Assembly (NCBI GenBank): GCA_023101885.1
Contig: JALPQD010000625.1
Span: forward strand, 825,671 to 889,670
DNA length: 64,000 bases
Direction of reading: 5' to 3'
DNA from: Typhlomys cinereus
Lineage: Eukaryota > Chordata > Mammalia > Rodentia > Platacanthomyidae
The position numbers were made by a program, and so were the translations under genes. Numbering within the stretch: position 1 is the first letter of the stretch; each line of letters starts with the position of its first letter. The notes below the pieces were generated by a model. The model did not search any database and was not told where the DNA came from. It saw only the letters and a program-made list of their open reading frames with translations. Below, in pieces: positions 1-12,607 of the stretch.

Positions 1-1493
1 GTAGCGCATTAGTTGTCCCACTGGATATACGTTGTATGGTTATGATTTTATACTCTACTATCATAAGTCACTGAATACAAAGTGCCCTGGAGAGGAGACA
101 TAACCCTAAGTCACAAAGTTCACTTCCACCACCAAGCTTCTCAGCAGCTGAAGAAGGAAGGCCTTGAGTATGGGATCTGGTTGTATAGTGTAGCATCTTC
201 TACACGGCTTTGAACCAATAATAGCCCATTGGATAGTACAGCAAAATTCCATTGGACATAACTGTGACCCATTTTTTGCCCCAAATTGCATTGTCCCTCC
301 ACTATTGTTATCCTCCTATGTTATCTTAGTCAAATGTGGAGGATTAGCTACCACTCAGTCAGCTTCCTGTAGGGTAACTCCCTCTCTCTAAAGCTAGGAA
401 GAAAAAGAACATAGGCAACAATGGTGGTCTGGTATCTGGATGAGATAATTTGCTGCTCAATAAAAGTAGCTTTCAGCCTTGCAAAGTTGGGCATGTTAAA
501 ACTCACACTGAGTAGATGACAATTCTGAAGCTGCTAAAACAGCAGGCTTATTTTTACAAAACCAAGGCTTTGTTACAAACCTCACCTCCTACATGCACCG
601 CCTGGTTTTGCTCTACCTTCCGAGTCAAACTTTTCATTCTTTATCCCTCAAGCTCCTATTTACTCGTTGGTCAGCTGCAACATAGACCAGCGAAACTGTG
701 ATAAATTAGGTATGAAAACAAATAGAAAGCTTTGCTTGGATTGCTTGCTGACTTGTACTGAACTGAGCTGACCATTCCCCCAGGGTTCTAGAATGCAACA
801 GCCACATGTTCAAACAGATGCAGAGAAACTCTGCATGGTAGAGGACACTGCAGTGCTAAGCCACAGTTTTGACTTGCTCAGAAAATGTAAACAAGGCTCA
901 TAGCCAAGAAGGCTCCAGACACATACTCATCACAAAATCAGTGTGCTTTTTCTACTGTTTTTGATTAAGTAACAGTCCCATGATTCAAGGAACAAAAGGA
1001 TAAAAAGATCTATAAAATCATTGCTTATTAAAAGGCCTCTTATTTGTAGCAGTCGAAAGCATAAAGAGTTGTGCTGGTCTGTTATCTGCATCTTCTGATA
1101 CCTTATGCTCTGAGAGGATGGCAAAGTTTGACTTGTAAATCTTCATCATATTTGTCCTTGCAGAGAATAATACCTGTCTTTTGTGATGCAGCCAGACATT
1201 ATGTAAATGAACAACAGCAAAAATAGTTCTTCAAAATTTTATATCTCAAAGATAATTCCTGCCAGTTCTTTCAGATTTTTCCCATGTATAAAGAAGTATA
1301 TGTGTTTTTATTTTAACAAAATGTGGACGTGTACTATAAATGCTAATTTTTAGGTTATTTCCTATTATATATCACATTGTACAAACGCATACACACACAC
1401 ATGTGAAATCTCTCCTTGTTAATATGTATACATTGGCCTTTAAACTATACTATATCATCCCAAGTATTTGTATCACAATGTACTTAATACATC
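1..1493. other. Intron, no feature recognised
   Basis: Intronic sequence upstream of the first Gria3 exon in the window. No repeat, exon or RNA gene was recognised apart from a very short CA run near 1390. Confidence 0.5.
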
Positions 1494-1725
1494 TTATTTT
1501 ATTATTTTTTTATTTTCTTTTACTTTTACAAGCATATTGAATACTAATCCCTGCTTCCCTCTATTCCCTCTCTCTTCCTCTCCCGCCCATTTCTTTCTCT
1601 TCCCCGCATCAATCCATTCCACTCCCTCACACCCTCCTGCCTGACCGCTTCTATGGACTCCAGAGTTCCCTCTGACTTGTCTAATCTTGTGGGGGTTCCG
1701 GTCTCTGTGGCATATCAAATTAAAT
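1494..1725 (-). mobile_element. L1 3' end fragment (older family)
   Basis: The + strand is pyrimidine-rich (Ctcctc-type tract) and begins with a T-rich stretch, so the element reads on the minus strand with a polypurine 3'UTR. The same segment, including the part reading 'gactccagagttccct' on +, recurs at 12608, 25755 and 42285 (same strand) and at 33060 (opposite strand). Confidence 0.7.
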
Positions 1726-1764
1726 TTGTATTAGCTTACAAAAAATTGGCTTTCATTATGATAT

Positions 1765-1965
1765 TTTTCTTTTTTGAAGTCTATTTATTTATGAGAGAGA
1801 GAAAGAAAGAAGAGAGAAAGAGAAAACAACACATGCATGTATGTTATGGAACATGTATGGAGGTCAGAGAGCAATTTTCAGAAGCCAGTTCTCTCCTTCT
1901 TTTGCGTGGGCTTCCAGGGCTCAACCTCAGGTGCCATACCCACTGAGCTACCTCACTGGCCTACA
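1765..1965 (-). mobile_element. tRNA/ID-headed rodent SINE (B4-like)
   Basis: Read on the minus strand it starts with a tRNA-like head (GTAGCTCAGTGGGTATGGCA), continues through the 'ccctggaagccca' segment shared with the element at 19388, and ends in a CT-rich stretch and an AATAAATA tail. Confidence 0.65.
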
Positions 1966-2104
1966 TTATGGCATTTTTCAAACTCAGACTCTTTTTATTG
2001 ATTCTCCCCCTTCATCTTCATGCCTCCTGCCCACCTCACTTATGCCTTTCCATTCCCATTATCCTTCTTTCCACTATCAAGTCACTTTCTGATCCCCTGT
2101 ATTG

Positions 2105-2495
2105 GTGTCTGTTGCAGTTATTCTGAATTGCCGCTGATAAATGCATGACCAAATGGCTTAAGGGAAGAAATGGTTTTATTCTGACTTAGGATTGTCCAGT
2201 TATAGTTCTTAGTCCAGCTTGGCAGGAGAGCCCATATCAATTCCAAGGGCCAAGGGGACTGATCACACCCTTATCCACAGAACTGCTGAGAGAGAGACAA
2301 TCCATACCTGCCAAATCAGAATGCCTGACCAAGTACACAGTAGGATACTAACTTTTTCTCAACCAGTTACCTCTATTTTATTTACCTACCCAGGGACTAG
2401 TCCCGCCCACTATGGACTGGATCTTCCCTATAAATTAGACAATTTTGAGAAGGTTTGCTCAGATTTAACTACTAAATCTCTGTAAATATGCCCAG
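2105..2495 (+). repeat. Unnamed rodent interspersed repeat, copy 1
   Basis: This segment is homologous to 23139-23560. Shared landmarks in order are 'ctgataaa', a 'aaatggttttatt' block, 'agtccagctt', 'gaactgctgagagag', a 'ggactgg..cc' block and a 'gcttgctcag' type block. I recognise the layout from rodent genomes but cannot assign the family name. Confidence 0.55.
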
Positions 2496-3111
2496 AGCTC
2501 CAACCCTCAACTATCAAGTTGATGCTTGTATATAACTATGACAGTGTCCTAGATAGTTTCATAGTCTATATCTATCTCACCATCCTTATTTACATACATA
2601 CAAGTATTCAAAGTTAGGATCCACATATGAGAAGGAACCTGTGACTTTTGTATTTCTGAGACTAAGTGTGATACAGTACTTTTAACTGATTTCTCAACTG
2701 CCTGTAATTGATTTACTTTGAATCTAAATCAGTTCATCTCTAGGGAAATTAATGAGAAGTCATTAAAGAAAGCATGGAACTAGGAGAAACACCTAGAAAA
2801 GTCTAAAAGTAGCAGAGTATGCTTGGTAAAGAACAGACAAGTACAGTTACCTTAAGTAGGTAACAAGGAGAGTACTGAGTAAGTAGAAGACATCATTTTC
2901 CAGATATGAAAGAAAATTTAAAAAGGAAGAAGGGACATATACCATGTGAAAGATGAAAGAGCAATAAATGCAGGTTAGAACTGAATGAATCTTGATACAT
3001 GGGCAGTAAATTGTTACACAATGAAGATTTATAGATAAAACTTACATGTTTTAAGTGACTCCAAGCTTGATAATAATTAATATAATTTGACTATTAAAAA
3101 TGGTAGCAATC
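2496..3111. other. Intron, no feature recognised
   Basis: Unique-looking AT-rich intron with no recognised element. Confidence 0.4.
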
Positions 3112-3195
3112 CTGGATGGAGATGTATCTCCAAGATAGGGCATTAGCCTAGCATTTTCATGACCCTAGATTTTGTCCCCAGCAACCCTAAACTGT
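3112..3195 (+). mobile_element. ID-type SINE
   Basis: A short tRNA-Ala-like head with degenerate A and B boxes, ending in 'ttgtccccagcaaccct', as in ID elements. It is diverged and has no clean target-site duplication. Confidence 0.5.
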
Positions 3196-3289
3196 TAAAA
3201 TAACCTGCATCAGTGAAAGCAGTCATCCCATTTCCATCTACACTCATTGGTCAGAAAACATCTGAAATATTATAATTAATAAAATATTG

Positions 3290-3557
3290 ATAAGTCCATA
3301 TCCTCTTATGGTGCGGAGAAGGGCCCATGAGGCCTCATCCGTCCCCCCCTTTCTGAGGAAATATATACATATAATGGTAGCTGGAGAGAGGAGATTTACA
3401 GGCCCTACCCCTCCCTGAGTATTTATAGGAAGCTAATAGTTGCTGGTGAAGTAGGGGAGTCATTTTCTTCAATGGGCCAGTCACTGGTAGGGAGTCAAGT
3501 AAGGTTCCTATAAACAATTCCTCACTCAAGAACCTAACTAAGTGCCTTCTGATACAC

Positions 3558-3610
<53 letters not shown>

Positions 3611-3890
3611 ACGCACAGCACAGAGGTACAAAAATAAATAAATAAATTAATTAATTAAATATTCACCAGCAAAAAAAAAAAAAAAGAACCTAACTAAGTT
3701 CATTGGGTCATCAAAACAAACAAAAGACATAAAAGTAATAGGGAAATAGATAGGAAGGGGAAAGATTAGTAGTGGTATGATGGGAGAAAGAGAAGATATG
3801 AGAGAAAATATGATAAAAATGCATTATACACATGTGTGAAATATCATAATGAAACACATTATTAAGCATAATTGACATATGCTAGAAATG
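3290..3890 (+). mobile_element. L1 3'UTR, Lx-like, interrupted
   Basis: The 5' part resembles the rodent L1 3'UTR segment with 'ggtagctggagagagg' and 'gggccagtcactggta'. The 3' part (3710-3890) ends with 'catgtgtgaaatatcataatg' followed by 'aaac', a typical Lx-like terminus that recurs at 17940. A short SINE fragment (3544-3683) splits it. Confidence 0.6.
3544..3683 (+). mobile_element. 5'-truncated SINE with CA tail, TSD-flanked
   Basis: A SINE 3' piece with a (CA)n run (3554-3609), AAATAAATAAAT-like tail and terminal poly(A). It is flanked by perfect 16-base target-site duplications AAGAACCTAACTAAGT at 3528-3543 and 3684-3699, so its borders are secure. It lies inside the older L1 fragment. 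Confidence 0.8.
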
Positions 3891-5099
3891 TTGATAACAA
3901 CTATTAAAAAGAGATAGAACAGTAAGGAATTTTGTTGTCATGCCATGAAATTGTCTACGAATTGGGATATCTCTAACCTGAAAAAAAAGAAGGTTAAGAA
4001 GAAACATGTTAACTGCCTTCAAAAATGAAAAGGACTATCACATGGAAAAGAGAATAATCTTCTTCCATATCATCTCGAATTGTGAACTAAGACCATTAAG
4101 TAGAGATTACAGAATTTGGATTTTTGACAAAACACATGAAAACGTGTATGGTGCTAAATACATGTCTTTCTTAAAGGTTTACTTTAAATGTATCAAAAGC
4201 TTCATATGTAATTTTATTACTATTATTATTCAGCCAATATTTTCTTCATAAATACTACAGACATAAAATTCAGTCCTTGCTGAATTTTCATAAATTCTTA
4301 ATTAGTGTGATCAAAATAATGAGGCCTTATTATACACTGCTTAAGAAAGATTTCCAAATGCTTTAATCTCTTTCTTCCTATGTTTATTTCTTAATCCCAT
4401 GCCTTGGCCCACTCTATGCCCTCAACTTCCACTGAAGCAGAGAGTACATTTAAAACCTGCATGAAAATGTAAATCTGAGAAATAAATATGCATGGTTGGT
4501 TTTAAAACACTACAAATTAACATTTAAAGCCATGGTAATTGACTCTGATCTGTAATTTTGAGCTCCTGTGCTGAAATTGCTCATTTGGAAATTACCAAGT
4601 GCTTGGGTCTCATTTGTGAGCTTCTTCCTGCATACACCCGACACACAAAGGAGTTGTAATGACCGGCTGAGTCACTGCTGCCATCTCCCTGAAGCGTGCT
4701 CGCCAAATGTCAATACCATTTTCTATGGTACAGTGGGGACAATTCCAAACCACAGCCTCCTTACACCACAGGGTAAACCTCAAATGGCAAGGGAACTACT
4801 GTGTTTGAAAGGCATCATGGTCTTCCTCTATGTTCTACTTTTCCAGGAGGCTGAACTGTTGTGTCAGAAGATACTCAGAATTCACAAACCTATTCCCATC
4901 ACCTACTCCCATTGAGGAGAAGAAAGGATGATCTAATACTACCCCGAAGAAAATATCTACTCTTGATGAGATTATACTCAGATTATGGATTCATGCTGGA
5001 AGTACAACTGTAGACATGACATATTATTTTGGACATGACTACTTTAAGCAGTTTGTATAGAAAACCTTGTGCCATATTGTGGTTTAGATACATGATTCT
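3891..5099. other. Intron, mostly unique sequence
   Basis: No repeat recognised. The 4540-4800 part is less AT-rich and looks like non-repetitive single-copy sequence. It contains an open frame of 115 codons (4568-4915) without family resemblance, judged fortuitous. Confidence 0.4.
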
Positions 5100-5355
5100 T
5101 GGGATGGAGAGATGGTTAAGGGTTAAGACTGCCTCTAAAGCAGAAGGTCCTGGGCTCAGATCCTCCATCTCATATAAAAACACCAGGCAGAAATGGCAGT
5201 GGCCTGTACTTCTGGTCCTATAAGGCAGAGCCTGGGAAGCTCCAGAGCAAAGCAAGTAGGAGGTAGAAACAATCCAGGGTGATTCCTGATGTCACCCTTG
5301 GGCCTCCACAGGCATACACAGTGCCCTCTGATAAACACACAGACATAGAGGCACA

Positions 5356-5389
<34 letters not shown>

Positions 5390-5415
5390 CAAACACACAC
5401 AAATAAAATTTTAAA
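5100..5415 (+). mobile_element. tRNA-headed lineage SINE, older copy
   Basis: Head 'gggatggagagatggtta', B-box-like 'gggctcagatcctcc', body with 'cctgtacttctggtcc' and 'ggcagagcctgggaa', then a (CA)n run (5356-5388) and AAATAAAATTT tail. It is the same family as 7630, 35572, 46190 and 62592. A diverged duplication 'agatacatgattctt'/'agatatgtgattttt' may flank it. Confidence 0.75.
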
Positions 5416-5553
5416 AGATATGTGATTTTTGTTTGTCATTTTGTTTTATTTTGTTGGTTTGTTTTAATTAGTTTATTGGTTTAGCTTGGTTTGCAGCGTT
5501 TTGGAGGGTTTAGTGATTATTTAAAATATCTTATTGATATATTCATTCATCCA

Positions 5554-5556
<3 letters not shown>

Positions 5557-5598
<42 letters not shown>
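5557..5598 (+). repeat. (GT)n microsatellite
   Basis: About 21 uninterrupted GT dinucleotides, followed by a purine-rich stretch. Confidence 0.95.
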
Positions 5599-5602
<4 letters not shown>

Positions 5603-5639
5603 TATAAGAGAGAGACAAAAATAGGAACAGAGAGATCAG

Positions 5640-5925
5640 AAACACACATCCCGAGCATATATGGAAGTCAGAGGATTATTTTTGCAGGCTGGTTTTCTCC
5701 TTCCAACATGTAACCTCCAAGAATGAAACTTGGGTGGCCAAGTTGGTGTGCGAGATTCTTTAACTTACTAAGATATCTCCATGGGTTCATGGATCTTGAA
5801 TTTCTGAGATAGGATCTTACTCTGTAGCCAGGCTGGCCTTGAATTTGTGACATTACTCCTGCCTTAGCCTAAAATATTCTGTAATTAAAGGCATAGCCTT
5901 CATACCTGGCTTATAATTACTCTGG
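5640..5925 (-). mobile_element. B4-like SINE followed by B1 SINE
   Basis: 5640-5790 reads on the minus strand as a degenerate tRNA-headed SINE. 5795-5925 reads on the minus strand as a B1 (7SL-derived) element, seen on + as 'gatcttactctgtagccaggctgg' broken by small changes. They may be two insertions or one ID/B1 composite. Confidence 0.6.
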
Positions 5926-6966
<1,041 letters not shown>

Positions 6967-7323
6967 TAGTCTCCTTAATCCTTTTTACCTCCCCAGTAGC
7001 TACAGAGAAGAGAGAAAGAGAGATTTAAGGCATTGAATTATTACAAACCAGGATTCACCTGAAAGGATTCTCAGCAATTTAATGCTATGTATAAGAAAAA
7101 CACACCTCTGTCTACCGGATAACTAGTTATTTCAAAGTAATCCTCTTCCTTTCCCAATAAGGAATACACAATAGATCAGATAGACCTAGCAGGTTTTTAC
7201 TCATCAACACTGCAATCTCCAATTTTCCCAGACTCTTCTATAGAGAGGACAAGCTATTTTTGATGAGTATGGAGAGACACTTTTGCATTAGCTCTATTTT
7301 ACAGATTATTATTTTGGAGTAGT

Positions 7324-7605
7324 GGGGGAGATCAGAATGGCCCAGAGGTTAAGTTTTTGTTTGGAAAACAAAAGGACCTGAGTTCAGATCCCAGATCCCA
7401 TATAAAAATGCCAGGGAGATATGGAAGCAGCCTGTACTTCTGGCCCTGGGAGGCAGAGCCTGGGAAACCCCAGAGCAAATGGAGGAAGATCAATCCAAGA
7501 TGATTCCTGATGTCACCCTTGGTCCTCTATGGGTACACACTCCTCTTCTACATACATAAATACCCATACCTACACATGCCTTCCCCCCAAAGAAGAGAAA
7601 ATAAA
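7324..7605 (+). mobile_element. tRNA-headed lineage SINE, older copy
   Basis: Same family as the element at 5100, with 'gacctgagttcagatccca', 'cctgtacttctggccc' and 'ggcagagcctgggaaa', then an A-rich AAATAAAAATAAAT tail. It is more diverged than its neighbour at 7630. Confidence 0.7.
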
Positions 7606-7629
7606 AATAAATGATATGAAAGAGAAATA

Positions 7630-7959
7630 CGGTGCTGGAGAGGTGGCTCAGGGGTTAAGCCTCTACCTTGCAGGCAGAAGGTCCTGAGGTCAGATCCTAG
7701 ACCCACGTATAGTCGCCCGGTGGAAGCGGGGGCAGCCTGTGTTTCTGGTCCGGGTAGGGCGGAGGCTGTGAATCCCGGGGCAGAGTAAACAAGGAGGAGG
7801 TGGAAGCGATCCATGGTGGTTCCCGAATTCGCCTTTGGTTCTACGCGCGCACACACACACACACACACACACGCAGACACACACGCACACACACACACAC
7901 ACACGCACACACATACATACATACACACACACATGCACAATTGAATAAATAAAAAAAAG
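7630..7959 (+). mobile_element. Young lineage-specific SINE with perfect TSD
   Basis: Full-length copy: head 'ggtgctggagaggtggctca', B-box-like region, CpG-containing body, long interrupted (CA)n (7846-7932) and a TTGAATAAATAAAAAA tail. Perfect 13-base target-site duplications TGAAAGAGAAATA lie at 7617-7629 and 7960-7972. The high similarity to the copies at 35572 and 46190 and the surviving CpGs indicate recent insertion. Confidence 0.9.
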
Positions 7960-7972
7960 TGAAAGAGAAATA

Positions 7973-8808
7973 GAAAGGATACGGGGGAGGAGAGAGGACT
8001 TGTCAATGTTGTAGGGCAAACATACAAAGCTATCTTTTTGTTAAGCTTCAGCACTGCCTCTAGTGGATCACCACTCATTAGAAATTCAGAGCACTAGCCT
8101 GGTTAAATCAAGTTCACCAATGAACATAAACGATCCATTGCTTCCCCCACTAGAAAAATTTCCTTTAATTTTCTTAGATCTTAAAAGTGAAGAATCAGGT
8201 CAGTGGATGTTGATGTATGTACTACATGCCCTCCAAATTTTATACTAAAATAGCTTTTTAGTGGGTGCCCTCTTAATAACCCAAAACAGAGGACCATCTT
8301 TTTTGTCATACTTTGTTTTCCTTCATTTACATTAGGGACTTGGACTTTTTGTTATCTACTATTCTGTCAAGGATTTGGTGGGGATATATAGGAACATATA
8401 CTAAACTCGATTTTTTCAGTTTTATATAATGAAATAGTGGTAGGTAGAGGTCTGAATTCCACACAGTTCTAAGACCTTGGGAACTTAAACATCTACGTTT
8501 CTGTTCCTTCATCTACATGATGGAGAAAATAAAAGTTGCATTACCACACATGATTTATATTATTTCTCTAAAAGGCACAAAATTTTAAGGATAAAATTGG
8601 TATGACAGCACACTTACAGGAAAACTAAACTTGTATTATTCAAAACCTCTTTTCTATCCTTTCAGGCCTCTCTTTCCTATCTTCCTTTCTTCTTTATGCA
8701 TATTCAAGGCCTCCCTCAGAATACCTCTTACTCAAGTTTATTGATTTCACTCTTTTCAAAAATCATAATAAAGCTAGCAATGTATGCTTGACTTCTCTTC
8801 CATTTTAG
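7973..8808. other. Intron, no feature recognised
   Basis: AT-rich unique-looking sequence with no recognised repeat. Confidence 0.4.
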
Positions 8809-8809
8809 T

Positions 8810-8925
8810 ATTTCCTGTGAGTCCATAAGCTCTGCACAGCAGGGGACAGGTTTACCTTGTTTCCATTAATTATATCTCCAGTCTGCAACAAAGTACATGA
8901 CATGGAGTGATGGATGGATACAGAA
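8810..8925 (+). mobile_element. L2 LINE 3' fragment (ancient)
   Basis: Contains degenerate 'agctctgcacagcaggggacagg' type wording broken by substitutions, then 'tctccagtctgcaacaaagt', matching the common L2 3' end layout. Divergence is high. Confidence 0.5.
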
Positions 8926-9267
8926 AAAGCACATTTTCATATGTTACACTGAAATTTGGCTATGGTTCCATGCAAAGGTAAAAAGCACTTGCAGCCCCAT
9001 GATGTGATTATTAAAATGCACATTTTAAGAGTTTAAAATAGTAACTCTGTTCAATCTTATTCCAATGGTAATAAATTTGCTGTAATTTATTTCCTGTATA
9101 AATTTTTTTCATCAAACAAATTACTTAATGAACAACCTGAATATAATATTTCCTTAAGGGAAACATTTTTAAAACAAATTGATTACTAATATGCAGAAGA
9201 TGTTATCATTTCTGTCATTAGAATTTTTTTAAGATTCATCAGCTTTGTGACAAAGACAAAGCTATTT

Positions 9268-9402
9268 TCCTTTTATATATATTTATTTCAGAGAGATAGA
9301 GACATACATATGCACCATGTGGGCTTCCAGGGACTGAACTTGGGTTTGCCATGTTTGCCAGCAGGCATCATACCCATTGAGCTATTTTACTGGCCCCTGT
9401 CC
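9268..9402 (-). mobile_element. tRNA-headed SINE fragment
   Basis: On the minus strand it ends with an AATAAAT tail. On + it shows 'gtgggcttccagggactg' and 'cccattgagctattttactgg', matching the minus-strand elements at 1765 and 58190. Confidence 0.6.
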
Positions 9403-10195
9403 TTGGCTTTTAATCACATTTCTGACAAATGTCATGTTTTATTACACAGATCTTAGAGCGATAGCATTTATAACTCAATCAGTATCAAGATATTCTAGAG
9501 ATGCCCTCATTCTCCAACTGTTTTCAGAATTTCTACGGATTATTTCTCTGGAACAAAACATACAGTCTTTCAGAAAGTAATACATCATGTCATTCTACAA
9601 GGCAAAAGAGCCTTTCATACCAGTATAATACTCTGCCAGTAGATCAGATTCTGGTTAAAAGTTCACATCGTATTATATATCTAATGGGTATTAGTGTAAA
9701 TACAGTGATATGTTATAACTATCTAAATATCAATAAATCTTCCAATATCCACATTGTATGGTGCATGATGTTATTTCCCTAGGAATATTCAAGTCAAAAA
9801 GCAATCAAAATTTTTCCAAAGCCCTTTATGTAACTCTTTCAAACCTTCATGTTATCATAAAGAGAAAGATTCAGTTAGGTACTAATAATTCTTTAATATC
9901 TCTTTTGAATATTCATAAGGAAGGAAATACAAATTTACAACAATGAGGATTACCATGGGAAAGGACAGCGCTAGAAACAAAATGAAATCATAAAAGGTTC
10001 TTAGAACTCAGAGAATATGTAGAAACTGAAGATTCCAAATTCAAGAATTAAGATCACTCCTTTAAGAAGGATTTCACATATTAGAATGAATGTACCATCA
10101 CTCCGACCCAATCAATTTGTTGTATTTTGCTCATACTTTATACTCTCCACTAATAGCACGTACTTTAATTCAGTGATCAATCTTCACATTAATTT
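9403..10195. other. Intron, no feature recognised
   Basis: AT-rich sequence without recognised repeats. Its last bases abut the 5' truncation point of the L1 at 10196. Confidence 0.4.
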
Positions 10196-11658
10196 TGAAA
10201 AGATGCTTCTTTCTTCAACAAATGGTGCTGGCAAAACTGGATCTCCACATGCAGAAGATTAAAGCTGGACCCGTACTTGTCATCATGTACAATACTTAAT
10301 TCCAAATGGATCAAGGACCTTGATATAAGGCCAGAGACTATAAAAACCATAGTCGAAAGGATAGGGAACTCCCTCGAGCTGATTGGGCTAGGCCAACAGT
10401 TCCTAAACAGACATCCAATGGCACAGTCACTGCTACCAACTCTCAACAGTTGGGATCTGGTGAAATTAAAGAGCTTCTGTTCAGATAAAGTGATTGTAAC
10501 ACGAGCTCAAAGGCAACCCACAAAATGGGAGAAAATCTTCACTAACCACATATCTGATAGAGCTCTACTGTCCAGAGTGCACAAAAAACTTAGAAAACTA
10601 AACACCAAGGAAACCAATGGCCCAATTAAAAAATGGGCCCTGCGAAGCAATCATAATTGGACATTGCATGACCGGCGCAATGTCCAACACACTATTGACC
10701 TCACAAAGTCTAGCATCTGCTAAAGGCACCAAGATCCTTGGAGGCAAGGGATTGACAGCCACAGTAGTGTTCCTATGCTTAAGGGCAACACAGGAAAGGG
10801 TTCAGGGAAATGCCACTGGGTCCTTGTACGTCATTGGAGAGGAGGGCCCAGAGGAGAGTCAGGCATGCACAAGAAAGGACTCCGAGAATTGGGGTGGGAG
10901 GCATGGGAGGATGGGGCGGGAGGGGTGAGGGGAGGGAGAGCAGGGGGTTCAGGGGGAGGAGGATGGAGGGAGGGAACTGGTGTACCTATTAAGTTTGTTT
11001 GAGCTGAAATAATAATAAAAAATGTATTAAAAAAAAAGAAATAAAAAAAATGGGCCCTGAAAATTAAAAGAAATTTTACCAGGGATGAAATTAAAATGTC
11101 TAACAAATATCTTAAAAAATGCTCCAGTTCTTTAGCCATCAGGGAAATGCAAATCAAAACTTCCCTGAGATATCATCTCACCCCGGTCAGGATGGCAAAA
11201 ATCCACAATACAAACAACAAGAAATGCTCGAGAGGATGTGGAGAGAAGGGAACTCTCCTACATTGCTGGTGGGAATGCAGGCTCATACAGCCACTCTGGC
11301 GTGCCATCTGGAGATTCTTAAATTAAAGATTGAAATGCCATATGACCCTGCTATTCCACCTTTGGGAATAACCCCCCATGCAGCAGAGGTTCACCTCGAT
11401 AGCACAAGTGTGACCATGTTCATAGCAGCACTGTTCACAATAGCAAAGACATGGAATCAACCCAAATGTCCAACAGTTGACGAGTGGATAAGGAAACTGT
11501 GGTACATCTATACAATGGAGTACTACTCAGCCATCAAAAATGATGAATCACTGGAATTTGCTGGGAAATGGATGTCATTAGAAAGAATTATATTAAGTGA
11601 AGTATCCCAAACCCAGAAAATTAAGTGCCGTATGTACTCCCTAATAGGTGGCTCCTAG
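10196..11658 (+). pseudogene. L1 ORF2 C-terminal remnant (broken)
   Basis: L1 ORF2 encodes the endonuclease/reverse transcriptase of the retrotransposon. Only the C-terminal part is left. The frame runs FFNKWCWQNW, then KLKSFCSDK and QRQPTKWEKIF up to KKWAL, where the nested L1 interrupts it (10643-11044). It resumes with [11 protein letters not shown], then [39 protein letters not shown] and IWRFLN. A one-base loss near 11320 breaks the frame. The continuation (EMPYDPAIPPLGI, MFIAALFTIAKTWNQPKCP, YIYTMEYYSAIKNDE) is read in the next frame to the stop. It lacks the endonuclease and the catalytic RT motifs, so it is non-functional. Confidence 0.92.
10643..11044 (+). mobile_element. Nested L1 3'UTR fragment with TSD
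   Basis: A 402-base 5'-truncated L1 3' end inserted in the ORF2 of the older L1. Target-site duplications AAAAAATGGGCCCTG lie at 10628-10642 and 11045-11059. Its body matches 12070-12470, 29190-29580 and 48995-49390 almost base for base. It contains a guanine-rich stretch at 10905-10975 and ends in poly(A). Confidence 0.93.
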
Positions 11659-12607
11659 TACCAAACCCACCCAGCCCACCTTGAGACACTTGTAGGTAAA
11701 TCTATTTATTACCTACAGTAATTGCAAGGATTATGAATAGGAGGGATGGGGTTGGAGAGCCACACCAGAAACAAGGAGAGAAGTGACCATGTTACAGTAG
11801 AGAAAATAGGCCTCCATCAAGGACTGCAAGGGGTGACATACAGTGCCCAGCAGGATGGAGTGAAGGGCATTGCAGGAGCAACAAAACTGCAAAAGAAAAT
11901 CAACAAACCACAATCCAGAACTTCAGAGACTCTATATCAACCACCTAGAACTAGGCCAAACTAATCTCTCCCCATCCTGAAGCTCAGGGACATTTGCAGA
12001 AGAGGGGGCGGTAAGAGTGTAAGAGCACAAGGATGGGAGGAGCAATGATTTGCAAGATACTCCACACAAGTTAGGACCGAAGCAATCATAATTGGACTTT
12101 GCATGCCCTGCGCAATGTCCAACACACTATTGACCCCACAAAGTCTAGCATCTGCTAAAGGCACCAAGATCCTTGGAGGCAAGGGATTGGCAGCCACAGC
12201 AGTGTTCCTATGCTTAAGGGGAACGCGGGAAAGGGTTCAGGGAAATGCCACTGGGTCCTTGTACGTCATCGGAGAGGAGGGCCCAGAGGAGAGTCAGGGA
12301 TGCACGATAAAGGACTCTCTGGGAATTGGGGTGGGAGGCACTGGGGGATGGAAGGGAGGGGTGAGGGGAGGGGGAGCAGGGGGTTGGGGGGGGGAGGAGG
12401 GAGGGAGGGAACCAGTGTACCTATTAAGTTTGTATGAGCGGAAATAATAATAAAAAATGTTAAAAAAATTAAAAAATAAACCCCTTGTTACCTTAAAAAA
12501 AGAAGATAAGATCCTTCTTAGCCCAATCAGCCCAATATTAGAAGACTGAGAGTCCTCTAATATTACATATAGCTGTAGACAGTTTATTAAGATGAGACCT
12601 ATAGAAT

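Larger units (their letters stand above)
10196..12475 (+). mobile_element. 5'-truncated L1 LINE (ORF2 end plus 3'UTR)
   Basis: Contains the last part of ORF2 (to TAG at 11656-11658) and a complete 3'UTR ending at 'aagtttgtatgagcgg' followed by AATAATAATAAAA. The 3'UTR carries a guanine-rich polypurine tract (12330-12411). A younger L1 fragment is nested inside at 10643-11044. A possible diverged target duplication is 'aagatgcttctt' near 10199 and 'aagatccttctt' near 12506; this is weak. Confidence 0.9.

Noticed and set aside
4568..4915. 115-codon open frame in unique sequence
   Set aside because: No recognisable domain and no splice signals I trust. A frame of this length is expected by chance in 64 kb.
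7548..8078. 176-codon open frame rich in Cys-Val repeats on the minus strand
   Set aside because: It translates the CA run and body of SINE elements. Similar frames at 3335, 5156, 46097, 58605 and 61332 have the same cause.
10199..12517. Firm target-site duplication for the large L1
   Set aside because: 'aagatgcttctt' and 'aagatccttctt' match at 11 of 12 bases but a second poly(A)-like spacer intervenes, so the border call is left as tentative.
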